This document shows, piece after piece, positions 1-6,393 of a stretch of DNA of 8,377 nucleotides. This DNA is from Oscillibacter sp. UBA6647 (GTDB taxonomy: Bacteria > Bacillota > Clostridia > Oscillospirales > Oscillospiraceae). Where the stretch lies: contig DKLF01000002.1 of assembly GCA_002455655.1 (NCBI GenBank), positions 37,060 through 45,436 of the forward strand. The letters are read 5' to 3'. Position 1 is the stretch's first letter. Each line of letters opens with the position of its first letter. The notes under the pieces are model-generated. The model did not search any database. It saw nothing but the letters and a program-made list of their open reading frames with translations, and was not told the DNA's origin. A program made the translations under genes and the position numbers.

Positions 1-69
1 GCGGGCTGATTCAGAGAAACAAAGCTGCTCCATGGAAGCTGATTTCGGCATGAAGGCGCTTTCGGTTGC

Positions 70-101
70 TTTAAAGAAAGGGACGGTAAAACCGAGAGTC
101 C
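70..101 (-). terminator. Weak terminator-like hairpin downstream of aroQ
   Basis: On the minus strand GGA-(CTCT)-CGGT-TTT-ACCG-TCC (101-81) can form a bulged stem of seven pairs, followed by a pyrimidine stretch CCTTTCTTT. The bulge and the interrupted T-run make it a poor terminator candidate, but it is the only one after the operon's last recognisable gene. Positions 1-129 otherwise contain no gene I can support. An ATG at 51 opens a 17-codon minus-strand frame to the window edge with no ribosome binding site. Confidence 0.25.
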
Positions 102-111
102 TGTTCTGCGG

Positions 112-129
112 GGCGGCTGTCCTGCCGCC
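112..129 (-). repeat. Small inverted repeat abutting the aroQ stop codon
   Basis: GGCGGC-AGGACA-GCCGCC on the minus strand: six G-C pairs around a 6-nt loop, starting at the base after the aroQ TAA. No T-run follows, so it is not a standard intrinsic terminator. It could protect the mRNA 3' end or help pausing. The function is unknown. Confidence 0.4.
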
Positions 130-555
130 TTATTTCCCGCAGAGAAAGCGCAGCGCATCCACATAGCCCCGCAGCCCTTGGCCCTTAATGGTTTTCACGC
201 AGGCGGAGCGAATGTAGGAGGTGGCGCGAAACGGCTCCCGGGTGTCCGGGTCGGAGATGTGAACCTCCACAGTGGGAAGGCCAACTGCCTTTACAGCGTC
301 CAACAGCGCTACGCTGGTGTGGGTATAGGCGGCGGGGTTGATGACAATGCCGTCCATTACGCCGTAAGCCCCCTGGATGGCGTCCACCAGTGCCCCCTCG
401 TGGTTGGACTGGTAAAATTCCAGCGAAACGCCCAAGGTGTCCGCCTCCTTTTGCAGCATGGAGCAAAGATCATCGTAGGTTTCGTGGCCGTAAATCTCCG
501 GCTCCCGCACGCCCAGCATGTTCAGGTTAGGTCCGTTGAGAATCAGAATCCGCAC
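130..555 (-). CDS. aroQ: 3-dehydroquinate dehydratase, type II
   Basis: It dehydrates 3-dehydroquinate to 3-dehydroshikimate (step 3); the type II enzyme is a small dodecameric flavodoxin-fold protein. Starting at GTG (555-553) gives 141 residues, typical of the family, opening (M)RILILNGPNLNMLG. Catalytic and binding residues visible: NGPNLNMLG (7-15), Arg17 and Tyr22 on the active-site lid (REPEIYG), SNHEG (50-54), INPAAYTHTS (72-81), His99 in VEVHIS (96-101) and REPFR (106-110). The residue after HIS is Asp102 where most relatives have Asn. The first 29 nt overlap the end of aroE-aroK in another frame, so translation is probably coupled. It is the last recognisable gene of the operon. The stop TAA (132-130) is followed directly by a 6-bp inverted repeat. 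Confidence 0.96.
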   Translation of the reverse strand: MRILILNGPNLNMLGVREPEIYGHETYDDLCSMLQKEADTLGVSLEFYQSNHEGALVDAIQGAYGVMDGIVINPAAYTHTSVALLDAVKAVGLPTVEVHISDPDTREPFRATSYIRSACVKTIKGQGLRGYVDALRFLCGK

Positions 556-1777
556 AAAAATCCCTCCATATGGCGGCGGCGGACCCCGCCGCGCTGCCGT
601 TGTTGTCGATGAGTACATCCCGGAACCGGCGATACAGCGGCGCGCGCTCTGCCGCCATGGCGGCAAGGTCCGCGCCCTGCGACAGGGGACGGCCCGCCGA
701 GGGCAATTTTTCTATGGCCCGGTCAAGCTGATAAATGCGGCCGTTCTGGTGGAGAAGTCTGTAATTTTCTGCATCTTTCACAATTCCGCCGCCGCAGATG
801 ATAATTTTCCCGCTTTCGGCGCCAAAGCGCGCCGCCGCGTTTTGCTCCAGCGCCCGGAAGGCCGACTCCCCATCCTCGGCGAAGATGGCGGGAATGGATT
901 TCCCGGCGGTCTTTACAATTTCTGCGTCCAAGTCCACCGCGTCTCGCCCTGTCAGCTCCGCTAAGGCCACGCCCACAGTGGATTTGCCGCAGCCCGGCAT
1001 CCCAATCAGGACAATATTTTCCATCTTCTGGCGCAGCAGGGTCAGAATCCGCCGAGTTTCGGCGGGGGCAATCCTCCGGTTGAAGAAAAGCTCCTCTGCC
1101 GCGATGGCCTGCGCCACCAGCATGGGAAGCCCGTCGGAGCAGAGAAGGCCCAGCGCTTCGGCCTGAAGCAGTAGCGCGGTCCTGCGGGGGTTGTAAAGCA
1201 CGTCCAGCACGCCCCGGCAGGCGGGAAAGCGTGTAAGATCCACCGCCGCTTCGCCGTTGTTGGGATACATGCCAACCGGCGTGGTGTTCACCACGATTTC
1301 TCCGTCGGCGTGGCGGCTGAGGTTCTCATAGTTGTCCGGGCCGCTGCGGGTGATAACCGCAATCTCGCTGGCACCTGCCGTCCGGGCGGCGGCCTGCGCG
1401 GTGAGGGAGGTTCCCCCGCCGCCGAGAATGATCACCTTGCGGCCTTTCATGTCCACCCCCGCAAGGGATGCCATGTATAAAAAGCCGATAATGTCCGTGT
1501 TCCAGGCGTGCAGTTTCCCGTCCCGGCGGACGATGGTGTTCACACTGCCAATCTCCCGGGCGGCGGGGTCGATCACGTCGCACAGGGGCATCACGTCCCG
1601 CTTGTAGGGAATGGTGACGTTCAGCCCGCCGATGTCGGGCCGGGAGAGAAATTCGGAAAGCCCGCGGGGTTCCAGCTCAATGAGCCGGTAGGCTCCGTTA
1701 CCCGCCGCCGCATGGATGGGGACGGACCAGCTATGGCCCAGCGTCCGGCCAAGTAAGCCGTAGATCCTCTCGGGCAT
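527..1777 (-). CDS. aroE-aroK: Fused shikimate dehydrogenase-shikimate kinase (AroE-AroK)
   Basis: One 416-residue frame carries two consecutive pathway enzymes. Residues 1-250 are shikimate dehydrogenase (3-dehydroshikimate to shikimate, NADPH): GHSWSVPIH (14-22), NVTIPYK with catalytic Lys59, NTD with Asp95, glycine-rich GGGGTSLTA (119-127), the phosphate-binding TRS (143-145, usually NRT) and VAQAIAAEELF near the end. Residues 252-416 are shikimate kinase: Walker A GMPGCGKST (259-267), D-L-D (282-284), GESAFR (303-308), GGG (329-331), RPL (363-365) and the RAPLYRRFRD lid/adenine region. There is no linker. An internal Met252 (codon 1024-1022) begins the kinase exactly where a free-standing AroK would start, but no Shine-Dalgarno precedes it, only AGAAG, so separate expression is doubtful. 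The start at 1777 has a weak GGAAG at 8 nt and is 3 nt from the pheA stop, suggesting coupling. The end overlaps aroQ by 29 nt. Confidence 0.94.
   Translation of the reverse strand: MPERIYGLLGRTLGHSWSVPIHAAAGNGAYRLIELEPRGLSEFLSRPDIGGLNVTIPYKRDVMPLCDVIDPAAREIGSVNTIVRRDGKLHAWNTDIIGFLYMASLAGVDMKGRKVIILGGGGTSLTAQAAARTAGASEIAVITRSGPDNYENLSRHADGEIVVNTTPVGMYPNNGEAAVDLTRFPACRGVLDVLYNPRRTALLLQAEALGLLCSDGLPMLVAQAIAAEELFFNRRIAPAETRRILTLLRQKMENIVLIGMPGCGKSTVGVALAELTGRDAVDLDAEIVKTAGKSIPAIFAEDGESAFRALEQNAAARFGAESGKIIICGGGIVKDAENYRLLHQNGRIYQLDRAIEKLPSAGRPLSQGADLAAMAAERAPLYRRFRDVLIDNNGSAAGSAAAIWRDFCADSDSQRT
561..567 (-). promoter_or_regulatory. Ribosome binding site that selects the GTG start of aroQ
   Basis: GGAGGGA on the minus strand, 5 nt before GTG at 555 (6 nt counting from GGAGGG), inside the aroE-aroK coding end. 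It supports GTG initiation where no homologous ATG exists. The frame runs open upstream to 666, but that extension has no dehydroquinase-like sequence. Confidence 0.75.
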
Positions 1778-1780
1778 GGC

Positions 1781-2917
1781 TTATACTTCCGAATAGTTGC
1801 CAAGGAAGTGGAAGCTCTGGCTGCTCCGCTCAATCTCCTCCAGCATGGGGAGCACCGCCGGGTCCTTGACCGAAGCCTCCAGTTCAATGAAAAAGATGAA
1901 CTCAAAGTTTCGGCCCGTCACGGGGCAGCTTTCCAGCTTCGTCATGTTGACGCCAAGAGCGGCGGGCTTGGAGAGAATGTCGTACAGCGCGCCGGGCTTG
2001 TTTTCGCAGGCGATAATCAGGCTGATGCGGTCGGCCCCGGCATAAATGGCAGGTTCCTTGGTAATGCAGATGAAACGGGTGTAGTTGTTGTCGCTGTCCT
2101 GCACGTCTTCGTTCAAAACGCTCAGACCATATAGCTCTGCACAGGCGTGGGAGGATAGCGCTGCCACATGCGGGTCCTTCCGCTCTGCCACCAGCTTGGC
2201 GGCGGTGGCCGTGTTGTCGAAGGGAATTACCCGCACACCCGATAGACTCTCCAGAAAATGGCCGCACTGGCCGATGGCCTGCGGATGGGAATAGATTTCC
2301 GTCAGCTCGTCGGCCTTTGCGCCGGGAAGGCCCAGCAGCTCGTGGCGGATGCACAGCCGTGTGCTGCGCACAATGGACAGGCGACGGCGCTGAAGCAAAT
2401 CATACACCGCCCGGACGGAGCCGTTGGAGCTGTTTTCAATGGGCAGCACGCCGAATCGGCACAGGCCGGACTCCACGGCGGAAACCACTGCTTCAAAGCT
2501 CTTTACATAGACGATGGTTCCCCGGGGCAGAAGACGGTCGCAGGCTGCCTGAGAGTTGGCGCCCTCCATACCCTGACAGGCAACAAGACCCGTCTGGGGG
2601 AAGACCTCGGCCCCGGCCGCAAGAGACGCCCTTATCTGCGCCCCCACCTGCGTAGGCGCGCTGAGCAGCTCCGCCTGCCGGGCGCAGGAGAGGTGAAAGA
2701 GCGTGGTGAAAAGCTGATGGGCGTAGCGCTCCTTGTCTCCAGCCTCCGCCGCCACCCGGGCAAGAATCTCCCGTTCTCTCGCGCGATTGGAGATGGGAAG
2801 CCCCTGCTCGTTTTTAACGGCGGCCACGTGTTCGGAAAGCTCCATGCGCCGGAGAAAGAGCTTCAGCAGCTCTTGGTCCACCGAATCGATTTGTCCGCGA
2901 ATTTCTGAAAGTTCCAT
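1781..2917 (-). CDS. pheA: Bifunctional chorismate mutase-prephenate dehydratase (P-protein)
   Basis: It rearranges chorismate to prephenate, then dehydrates and decarboxylates prephenate to phenylpyruvate, the phenylalanine branch. The 378-residue product has three domains. An AroQ-type chorismate mutase (about 1-85) shows Arg7, the RGQIDSVDQELLKL pattern and Lys35. The prephenate dehydratase (about 108-285) has IENSSNGSV (160-168) and the catalytic NNYTRF with Thr280. The ACT domain (about 297-378) has GALYDIL (309-315) and ESCP (329-332). These positions nearly coincide with E. coli PheA (Thr278, GALV 309-312, ESRP 329-332, recalled). The Phe-binding ESRP motif is ESCP here, with Cys331 replacing Arg. 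ATG at 2917 follows AAGGAGG (2933-2927 region) at about 8 nt. It is the only chorismate mutase in the window, so it must also supply TyrA. It ends 3 nt before aroE-aroK. Confidence 0.96.
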   Translation of the reverse strand: MELSEIRGQIDSVDQELLKLFLRRMELSEHVAAVKNEQGLPISNRAREREILARVAAEAGDKERYAHQLFTTLFHLSCARQAELLSAPTQVGAQIRASLAAGAEVFPQTGLVACQGMEGANSQAACDRLLPRGTIVYVKSFEAVVSAVESGLCRFGVLPIENSSNGSVRAVYDLLQRRRLSIVRSTRLCIRHELLGLPGAKADELTEIYSHPQAIGQCGHFLESLSGVRVIPFDNTATAAKLVAERKDPHVAALSSHACAELYGLSVLNEDVQDSDNNYTRFICITKEPAIYAGADRISLIIACENKPGALYDILSKPAALGVNMTKLESCPVTGRNFEFIFFIELEASVKDPAVLPMLEEIERSSQSFHFLGNYSEV

Positions 2918-2933
2918 AGGAAAGGCCTCCTTA

Positions 2934-4013
2934 TCAATTTTGCTCTAAAAGAATGTCCAGCAGCACCGTGGCCACGGCGGCTTCCACCACGGGGACGGCC
3001 CGGTGCGCCACACAGGGGTCGTGCCGCCCCGATATGACCAGCTCCGTCTCCTCCATGCGGTTAAGGTCCACGGTCTGCTGCGGCTTGGAGATGGAGGGGG
3101 TAGGTTTGAATGCCGCCCGCAAGGTCAGGGGCATCCCGTTGGTAATGCCGCCTAAAATACCGCCGCTGCGGTTGCGGGTGGTTTCCACCCGCCCGTCATG
3201 GATACAAAAGGGGTCGTTGTTCACGCTGCCCCGCAGTGCGGACGCTTCAAATCCAGCGCCGAATTCCACGCCCTTCACGGCGGGAATACCGAACAGCACC
3301 GCCGCAAGGCGGCTTTCCATTCCGTCAAACATCGGCTCGCCCAGTCCGGCGGGCAGGCCCGCGGCGGCGCATTCCACCACGCCGCCAACGGAGTCCCCCT
3401 CTTGTGCGGCGGCCATAATGGCCCCCTGCATCCGCTCACCCCGGGCGTCGTCCAGCACGGGGAAGGGCTTGGCGGCAATTTCTTCAAACAGAGATGGGGC
3501 GGGCAGGAGAGGGAAGGAAACGTCCGTTTCCTCCTCTACGGAAAAAAGGTGCGCCCCAACATAGATGCCACGCCGGGCCAAAATCTGCTTGGCAATGCCG
3601 CCCACTATGCACAACGGCGCGGTGAGACGGCCCGAAAAGTGGCCTCCGCCCCGCATATCCGCCTGACCGCCCCATTTGACCCACGCGGTATAGTCCGCGT
3701 GGCCGGGGCGGGGCGTATCCGCAAGAGCGGCATAGTCCGAGGAATGCTGATCCCGATTTTGAATCACTGCGCAAAGAGGAGAACCGCAAGTCACGCCGTC
3801 CTGAAGGCCCGAGAGAAATTCGGGCGCATCCGTCTCTTGCCGGGAGGTGGAAAGGGCGTTTTGCCCGGGCCGGCGCCGAGCCAGAAAACGTGCAAGCTCC
3901 TCCAGATCCACTCGCTCTCCGGCGGGAAGACCGTCTGCCACCACGCCAATGGCTTTTCCGTGGGACTGGCCGAAGATACTCACATGCAGGCGGTTTCCAA
4001 ACTCAGACGACAT
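2934..4013 (-). CDS. aroC: Chorismate synthase
   Basis: It catalyses the 1,4-trans elimination of phosphate from EPSP to chorismate, using reduced FMN (last common step). The start at 4013 gives 359 residues, the normal length, opening MSSEFGNRLHVSIFGQSHG. Family signatures: GQSHG (15-19) with conserved His18 (usually GESHG; Gln replaces Glu), RGGGHFSGRLTAP (121-133; many species have GGGR-S-S/A-R-E/T), SGGILGG (283-289, FMN region) and SGRHDPCVAHRAVP (328-341) with Arg330-His331-Asp332. It begins inside the end of aroA (11-nt overlap) and ends 16 nt before pheA. No flavin reductase domain is present, so reduced FMN must come from elsewhere, as in most bacteria. Confidence 0.97.
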   Translation of the reverse strand: MSSEFGNRLHVSIFGQSHGKAIGVVADGLPAGERVDLEELARFLARRRPGQNALSTSRQETDAPEFLSGLQDGVTCGSPLCAVIQNRDQHSSDYAALADTPRPGHADYTAWVKWGGQADMRGGGHFSGRLTAPLCIVGGIAKQILARRGIYVGAHLFSVEEETDVSFPLLPAPSLFEEIAAKPFPVLDDARGERMQGAIMAAAQEGDSVGGVVECAAAGLPAGLGEPMFDGMESRLAAVLFGIPAVKGVEFGAGFEASALRGSVNNDPFCIHDGRVETTRNRSGGILGGITNGMPLTLRAAFKPTPSISKPQQTVDLNRMEETELVISGRHDPCVAHRAVPVVEAAVATVLLDILLEQN

Positions 4014-5226
4014 GTGCGTCACCTCCCAGCGCCAAATAGTCCTCAAAAAACGAAGGGTAGGATTTGTTTACCGCCTCGGCCCCCAGAATCGTGACAGGAC
4101 CGGCGCAGCACGTGGCGGCGATGGCCGCCGCCATGACAATGCGATGATCGCCCGCCCCGTCCACCGCGCCGCCGGAAAGGCGGGAAACGCCGTGGACTGT
4201 GAGACTGTCCGCCCCATCCTCGGCGTTGCCCCCAAGGGCGCGGAGCAGGGCGGCGGTGGTTTTCAGCCGGTCGCTCTCCTTCAGGCGGAGCCGGGCGGCG
4301 TTGGTAAACCGGCAGATTCCCTGCCGTGCCGCCGCCATCACTGCCAGCGGCGGCACCAGATCGGGACAGCCGGACACGTCGATCTCCACATCGCCGGGCT
4401 GGGAAAGCTGAACGGCGTATTCCGCCGCCACCCGGTCGCCCTGAGAGGATTTGGGGTCCAGCCCCTCAAGCCGAAGGGTACTGCCCAAGACGTTTGCGGC
4501 ATACCAGAAAGCGGCTTGGGACCAGTCGGCCTCCACCGTGGCGTTAAATGAGTGAAACCGTCCGGAGGAGACCGTCCAACGCCGCTGGGCGGGCTGGCTG
4601 AGTACGCGGATTCCGGCGGCCCGCAGGGCCTCCACGGTCATGGCAATGTAATCGACGGATTCCGGCTTTGTAGAGGAAACAATCACGCTGTCCTCCTTCA
4701 GAAGAGGGAGGGCAAACAAAAGCCCTGTAAAAAATTGGCTGGATACGTCGCCTGGAAGGCTGTATTCCCCGCTTTTCAAGGCTCCCCGCACCGTCAGCAC
4801 ACCATTTTCCATGGAGTGTGCGATGCCTTTTTCGTCAAACAGGTCAAAATACGGCGCTTGGGGCCGTTCCATCAGCCGCCCTCTGCCGGTAAACGCGCCG
4901 CTCCCGGCTATGGCAAGCGCAAGAGGGATAAAAAAGCGAAGGGTGGAGCCGGATTCTCCGCAGTCAAATCGGGGCGTCTTGTCGGTGGGGACAATCGGAC
5001 CGCAGCCGTGGATACGGAGAGAAAAAGGCCCCGCCTGTTCCCATGAGCAGCCCAAAGCTTCCACGCAGCGGAGGGTGGCCTCAATATCCTGCGACAGAGC
5101 CACGTTATGAATGATGCTGGTGCCCTCCGCCAAAGCGGCGGAAATCAGCAGACGGTGAGCCATGGACTTGCTGGGGGGCGGCGTAACCGCGCCGCGCAGA
5201 AGGGCTGGGCTAATATGCATATCCAT
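4003..5226 (-). CDS. aroA: 5-enolpyruvylshikimate-3-phosphate (EPSP) synthase
   Basis: It transfers the enolpyruvyl group of PEP to shikimate 3-phosphate (pathway step 6). The 407-residue two-domain protein has PPPSKSMAHR (16-25; substrate-binding Lys20, Ser21, Arg25), the PEP/glyphosate-site loop GESGSTLRFF (90-99), ERP with Arg121, GDVSSQF (159-165), the general-base Asp289 in GCPDLVPP, KESDRLK (316-322) with Glu317, DHR (360-362) and Lys388 near the C-terminus. Offsets from E. coli AroA residues Asp313, Glu341 and Lys411 are consistent (24, 24, 23). The PEP-site loop differs from E. coli GNAGTAMRPL, with Phe98 in place of the Pro101 equivalent. The start is the first ATG at 5226. GGGAGG (5241-5236), inside the end of aroB, sits 9 nt upstream and fits this ATG better than the ATG two codons later. 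The last 11 nt overlap aroC. Confidence 0.97.
   Translation of the reverse strand: MDMHISPALLRGAVTPPPSKSMAHRLLISAALAEGTSIIHNVALSQDIEATLRCVEALGCSWEQAGPFSLRIHGCGPIVPTDKTPRFDCGESGSTLRFFIPLALAIAGSGAFTGRGRLMERPQAPYFDLFDEKGIAHSMENGVLTVRGALKSGEYSLPGDVSSQFFTGLLFALPLLKEDSVIVSSTKPESVDYIAMTVEALRAAGIRVLSQPAQRRWTVSSGRFHSFNATVEADWSQAAFWYAANVLGSTLRLEGLDPKSSQGDRVAAEYAVQLSQPGDVEIDVSGCPDLVPPLAVMAAARQGICRFTNAARLRLKESDRLKTTAALLRALGGNAEDGADSLTVHGVSRLSGGAVDGAGDHRIVMAAAIAATCCAGPVTILGAEAVNKSYPSFFEDYLALGGDAHVV
4021..4027 (-). promoter_or_regulatory. Ribosome binding site that sets the aroC start
   Basis: GGGAGGT on the minus strand, 7 nt before the ATG at 4013 and embedded in the aroA coding end. It selects this ATG over an in-frame ATG at 4046, whose extra 11 residues (MRTIWRWEVTH) match nothing expected in chorismate synthases. 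Confidence 0.8.
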
Positions 5227-5227
5227 T

Positions 5228-6301
5228 TCAGCGATCCTCCCATCCGGCGGCGAAAATAGACTCCAGTTCCCCCACGGGAACGGACTTCATCTCGCATTTG
5301 CCAATTTTCCGGGGTATAACCAGAGAAATTTTCCCACCCCGGCGCTTTTTATCCGCAAGCGCGGCCCGGGCCAGCGCGGCGGGGGAATAGTCCGTCCCGG
5401 TGGGCAGATTGTTTCGCTGTAAGGTGGCGCAAATGCGCGCCGCGCAGGGCTCATCCACCCAGCCAAGGGCTTCGGAGGCCCGGGCGATGATGGCAAGACC
5501 CGCCGCCACGGCGTGACCGTGGCGAATGCCGTATGCGCTGCACGCTTCAATGGCGTGCCCGGCGGTGTGGCCCAGATTCAGCGTCCGACGCACACCGTTG
5601 TCCAGCTCGTCCTGCTCCACCACGGTGGCCTTAAAGGCCACGCAGCGGGTGATAATTTCCTTCAAATTGCGGGAAAGATCGTCCGTGTCCGTCAAAGTGA
5701 ACAGTGCTTCGCCGGAGAGCACGCCGGTTTTAATTGCCTCGGCTGCCCCATCCGCCAGCTCGGTGGGGGAGAGGGTTTGCAGGCAATCGGTGTCGCACAC
5801 CACGGCGGAGGGCTGGAGAAACAGTCCCGCCAGATTTTTTCCATGGCGCAGGTCCACGGCGGTTTTTCCACCCACGGAGGAATCCACCGCGGAAAGCAAG
5901 GTGGTGGGAAGCTGAATAAATTTCACGCTCCGGAGATAGCACCCGGCGGCAAAGCCCGCCATGTCGCCGCACACGCCGCCACCAAGAGCCACCACGCAGT
6001 CGCTGCGGGTGAGCTGCTCCGCTGCCAGAAATTCAAGGATTTCGGAGAGGGTGGAGAGGTTTTTGTGCTCCTCCCCGGCGGAGAAAACGTGGGCGCAGAC
6101 GGAAAAGCCTGCCGCCCGAAGGGGTTCCTCCACCCGGGCAAGGTAGAGCTTTGCCACTGTGCTGTCTGTGACAATGGCGGCACGGCAGGGGGTCAGCGCC
6201 CCTGCGGCCAGCTCGCCGCATTGGGTCAGAAGTCCCGGGCCGATAGACACGGTGTATTTTGGCTTGGTGTTCACCAAAATGGTTTGAATTGTGGATTCCA
6301 T
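5228..6301 (-). CDS. aroB: 3-dehydroquinate synthase
   Basis: It converts DAHP to 3-dehydroquinate with loss of phosphate, using NAD and a divalent metal (step 2 of the shikimate pathway, cytoplasmic). The 357-residue protein has the usual family length. The N-terminal nucleotide-binding half carries GGGVCGDMAGFAA (107-119) and PTTLLSAVDSSVGGKTAVD (132-150). The helical C-terminal half has the metal ligands Glu188 (in AEAIKTG), His245 (in LNLGHTAGHA) and His261 (in RHGHAVAAG). The 16-residue gap between the two His equals that in the Aspergillus enzyme (His271/His287, recalled). ATG at 6301 follows GGGAGG (6312-6307) at 5 nt. The stop is 1 nt before the aroA start, so the two are probably translationally coupled. 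No motif residues are missing. Confidence 0.97.
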   Translation of the reverse strand: MESTIQTILVNTKPKYTVSIGPGLLTQCGELAAGALTPCRAAIVTDSTVAKLYLARVEEPLRAAGFSVCAHVFSAGEEHKNLSTLSEILEFLAAEQLTRSDCVVALGGGVCGDMAGFAAGCYLRSVKFIQLPTTLLSAVDSSVGGKTAVDLRHGKNLAGLFLQPSAVVCDTDCLQTLSPTELADGAAEAIKTGVLSGEALFTLTDTDDLSRNLKEIITRCVAFKATVVEQDELDNGVRRTLNLGHTAGHAIEACSAYGIRHGHAVAAGLAIIARASEALGWVDEPCAARICATLQRNNLPTGTDYSPAALARAALADKKRRGGKISLVIPRKIGKCEMKSVPVGELESIFAAGWEDR

Positions 6302-6338
6302 AGCGTCCTCCCATGGGATGGGCGGTTCCTCACAAAAA

Positions 6339-6377
6339 GGGGCGGAGCCGCGCCGTCAGATTTTTCGGCAAGCCGAA
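6339..6377 (-). promoter_or_regulatory. Paired inverted repeats in the tyrA-aroB spacer (function unknown)
   Basis: The 92-nt spacer is the only sizeable gap in the operon. On the minus strand it first holds a perfect inverted repeat TTCGGC-TT-GCCGAA (6377-6364), which can fold as a 5-bp stem closed by a CUUG tetraloop. A second, weak stem follows: GGCG-CGGCTC-CGCC (6354-6341), with CC and then five T (6338-6334). The second has a terminator-like shape but only four pairs, so strong termination is unlikely. mRNA processing, 3'-end stabilisation of the aroF-tyrA part, or mild internal attenuation are all possible. The repeats are visible. Any role is inference. Confidence 0.35.
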
Positions 6378-6393
6378 GCGGGGCCGGATAGGC

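Noticed and set aside
1..51. Minus-strand frame starting ATG at 51 as a ninth operon gene
   Set aside because: Only 17 codons are visible, with no Shine-Dalgarno and no recognisable sequence. It cannot be supported without sequence to the left.
2..166. Plus-strand open frame from the window edge to a TAG near 166
   Set aside because: Its second half is antisense to the aroQ C-terminus, it has no ribosome binding site at its ATG (33) and the translation is unrecognisable.
3198..4094. Long plus-strand open frame opposite aroC (298 codons)
   Set aside because: It is a shadow of GC-rich coding on the other strand, rich in Arg/Gly/His with no domain pattern. Similar shadows opposite aroB (5513-6391) and tyrA-aroF (6670-7467) were rejected for the same reason.
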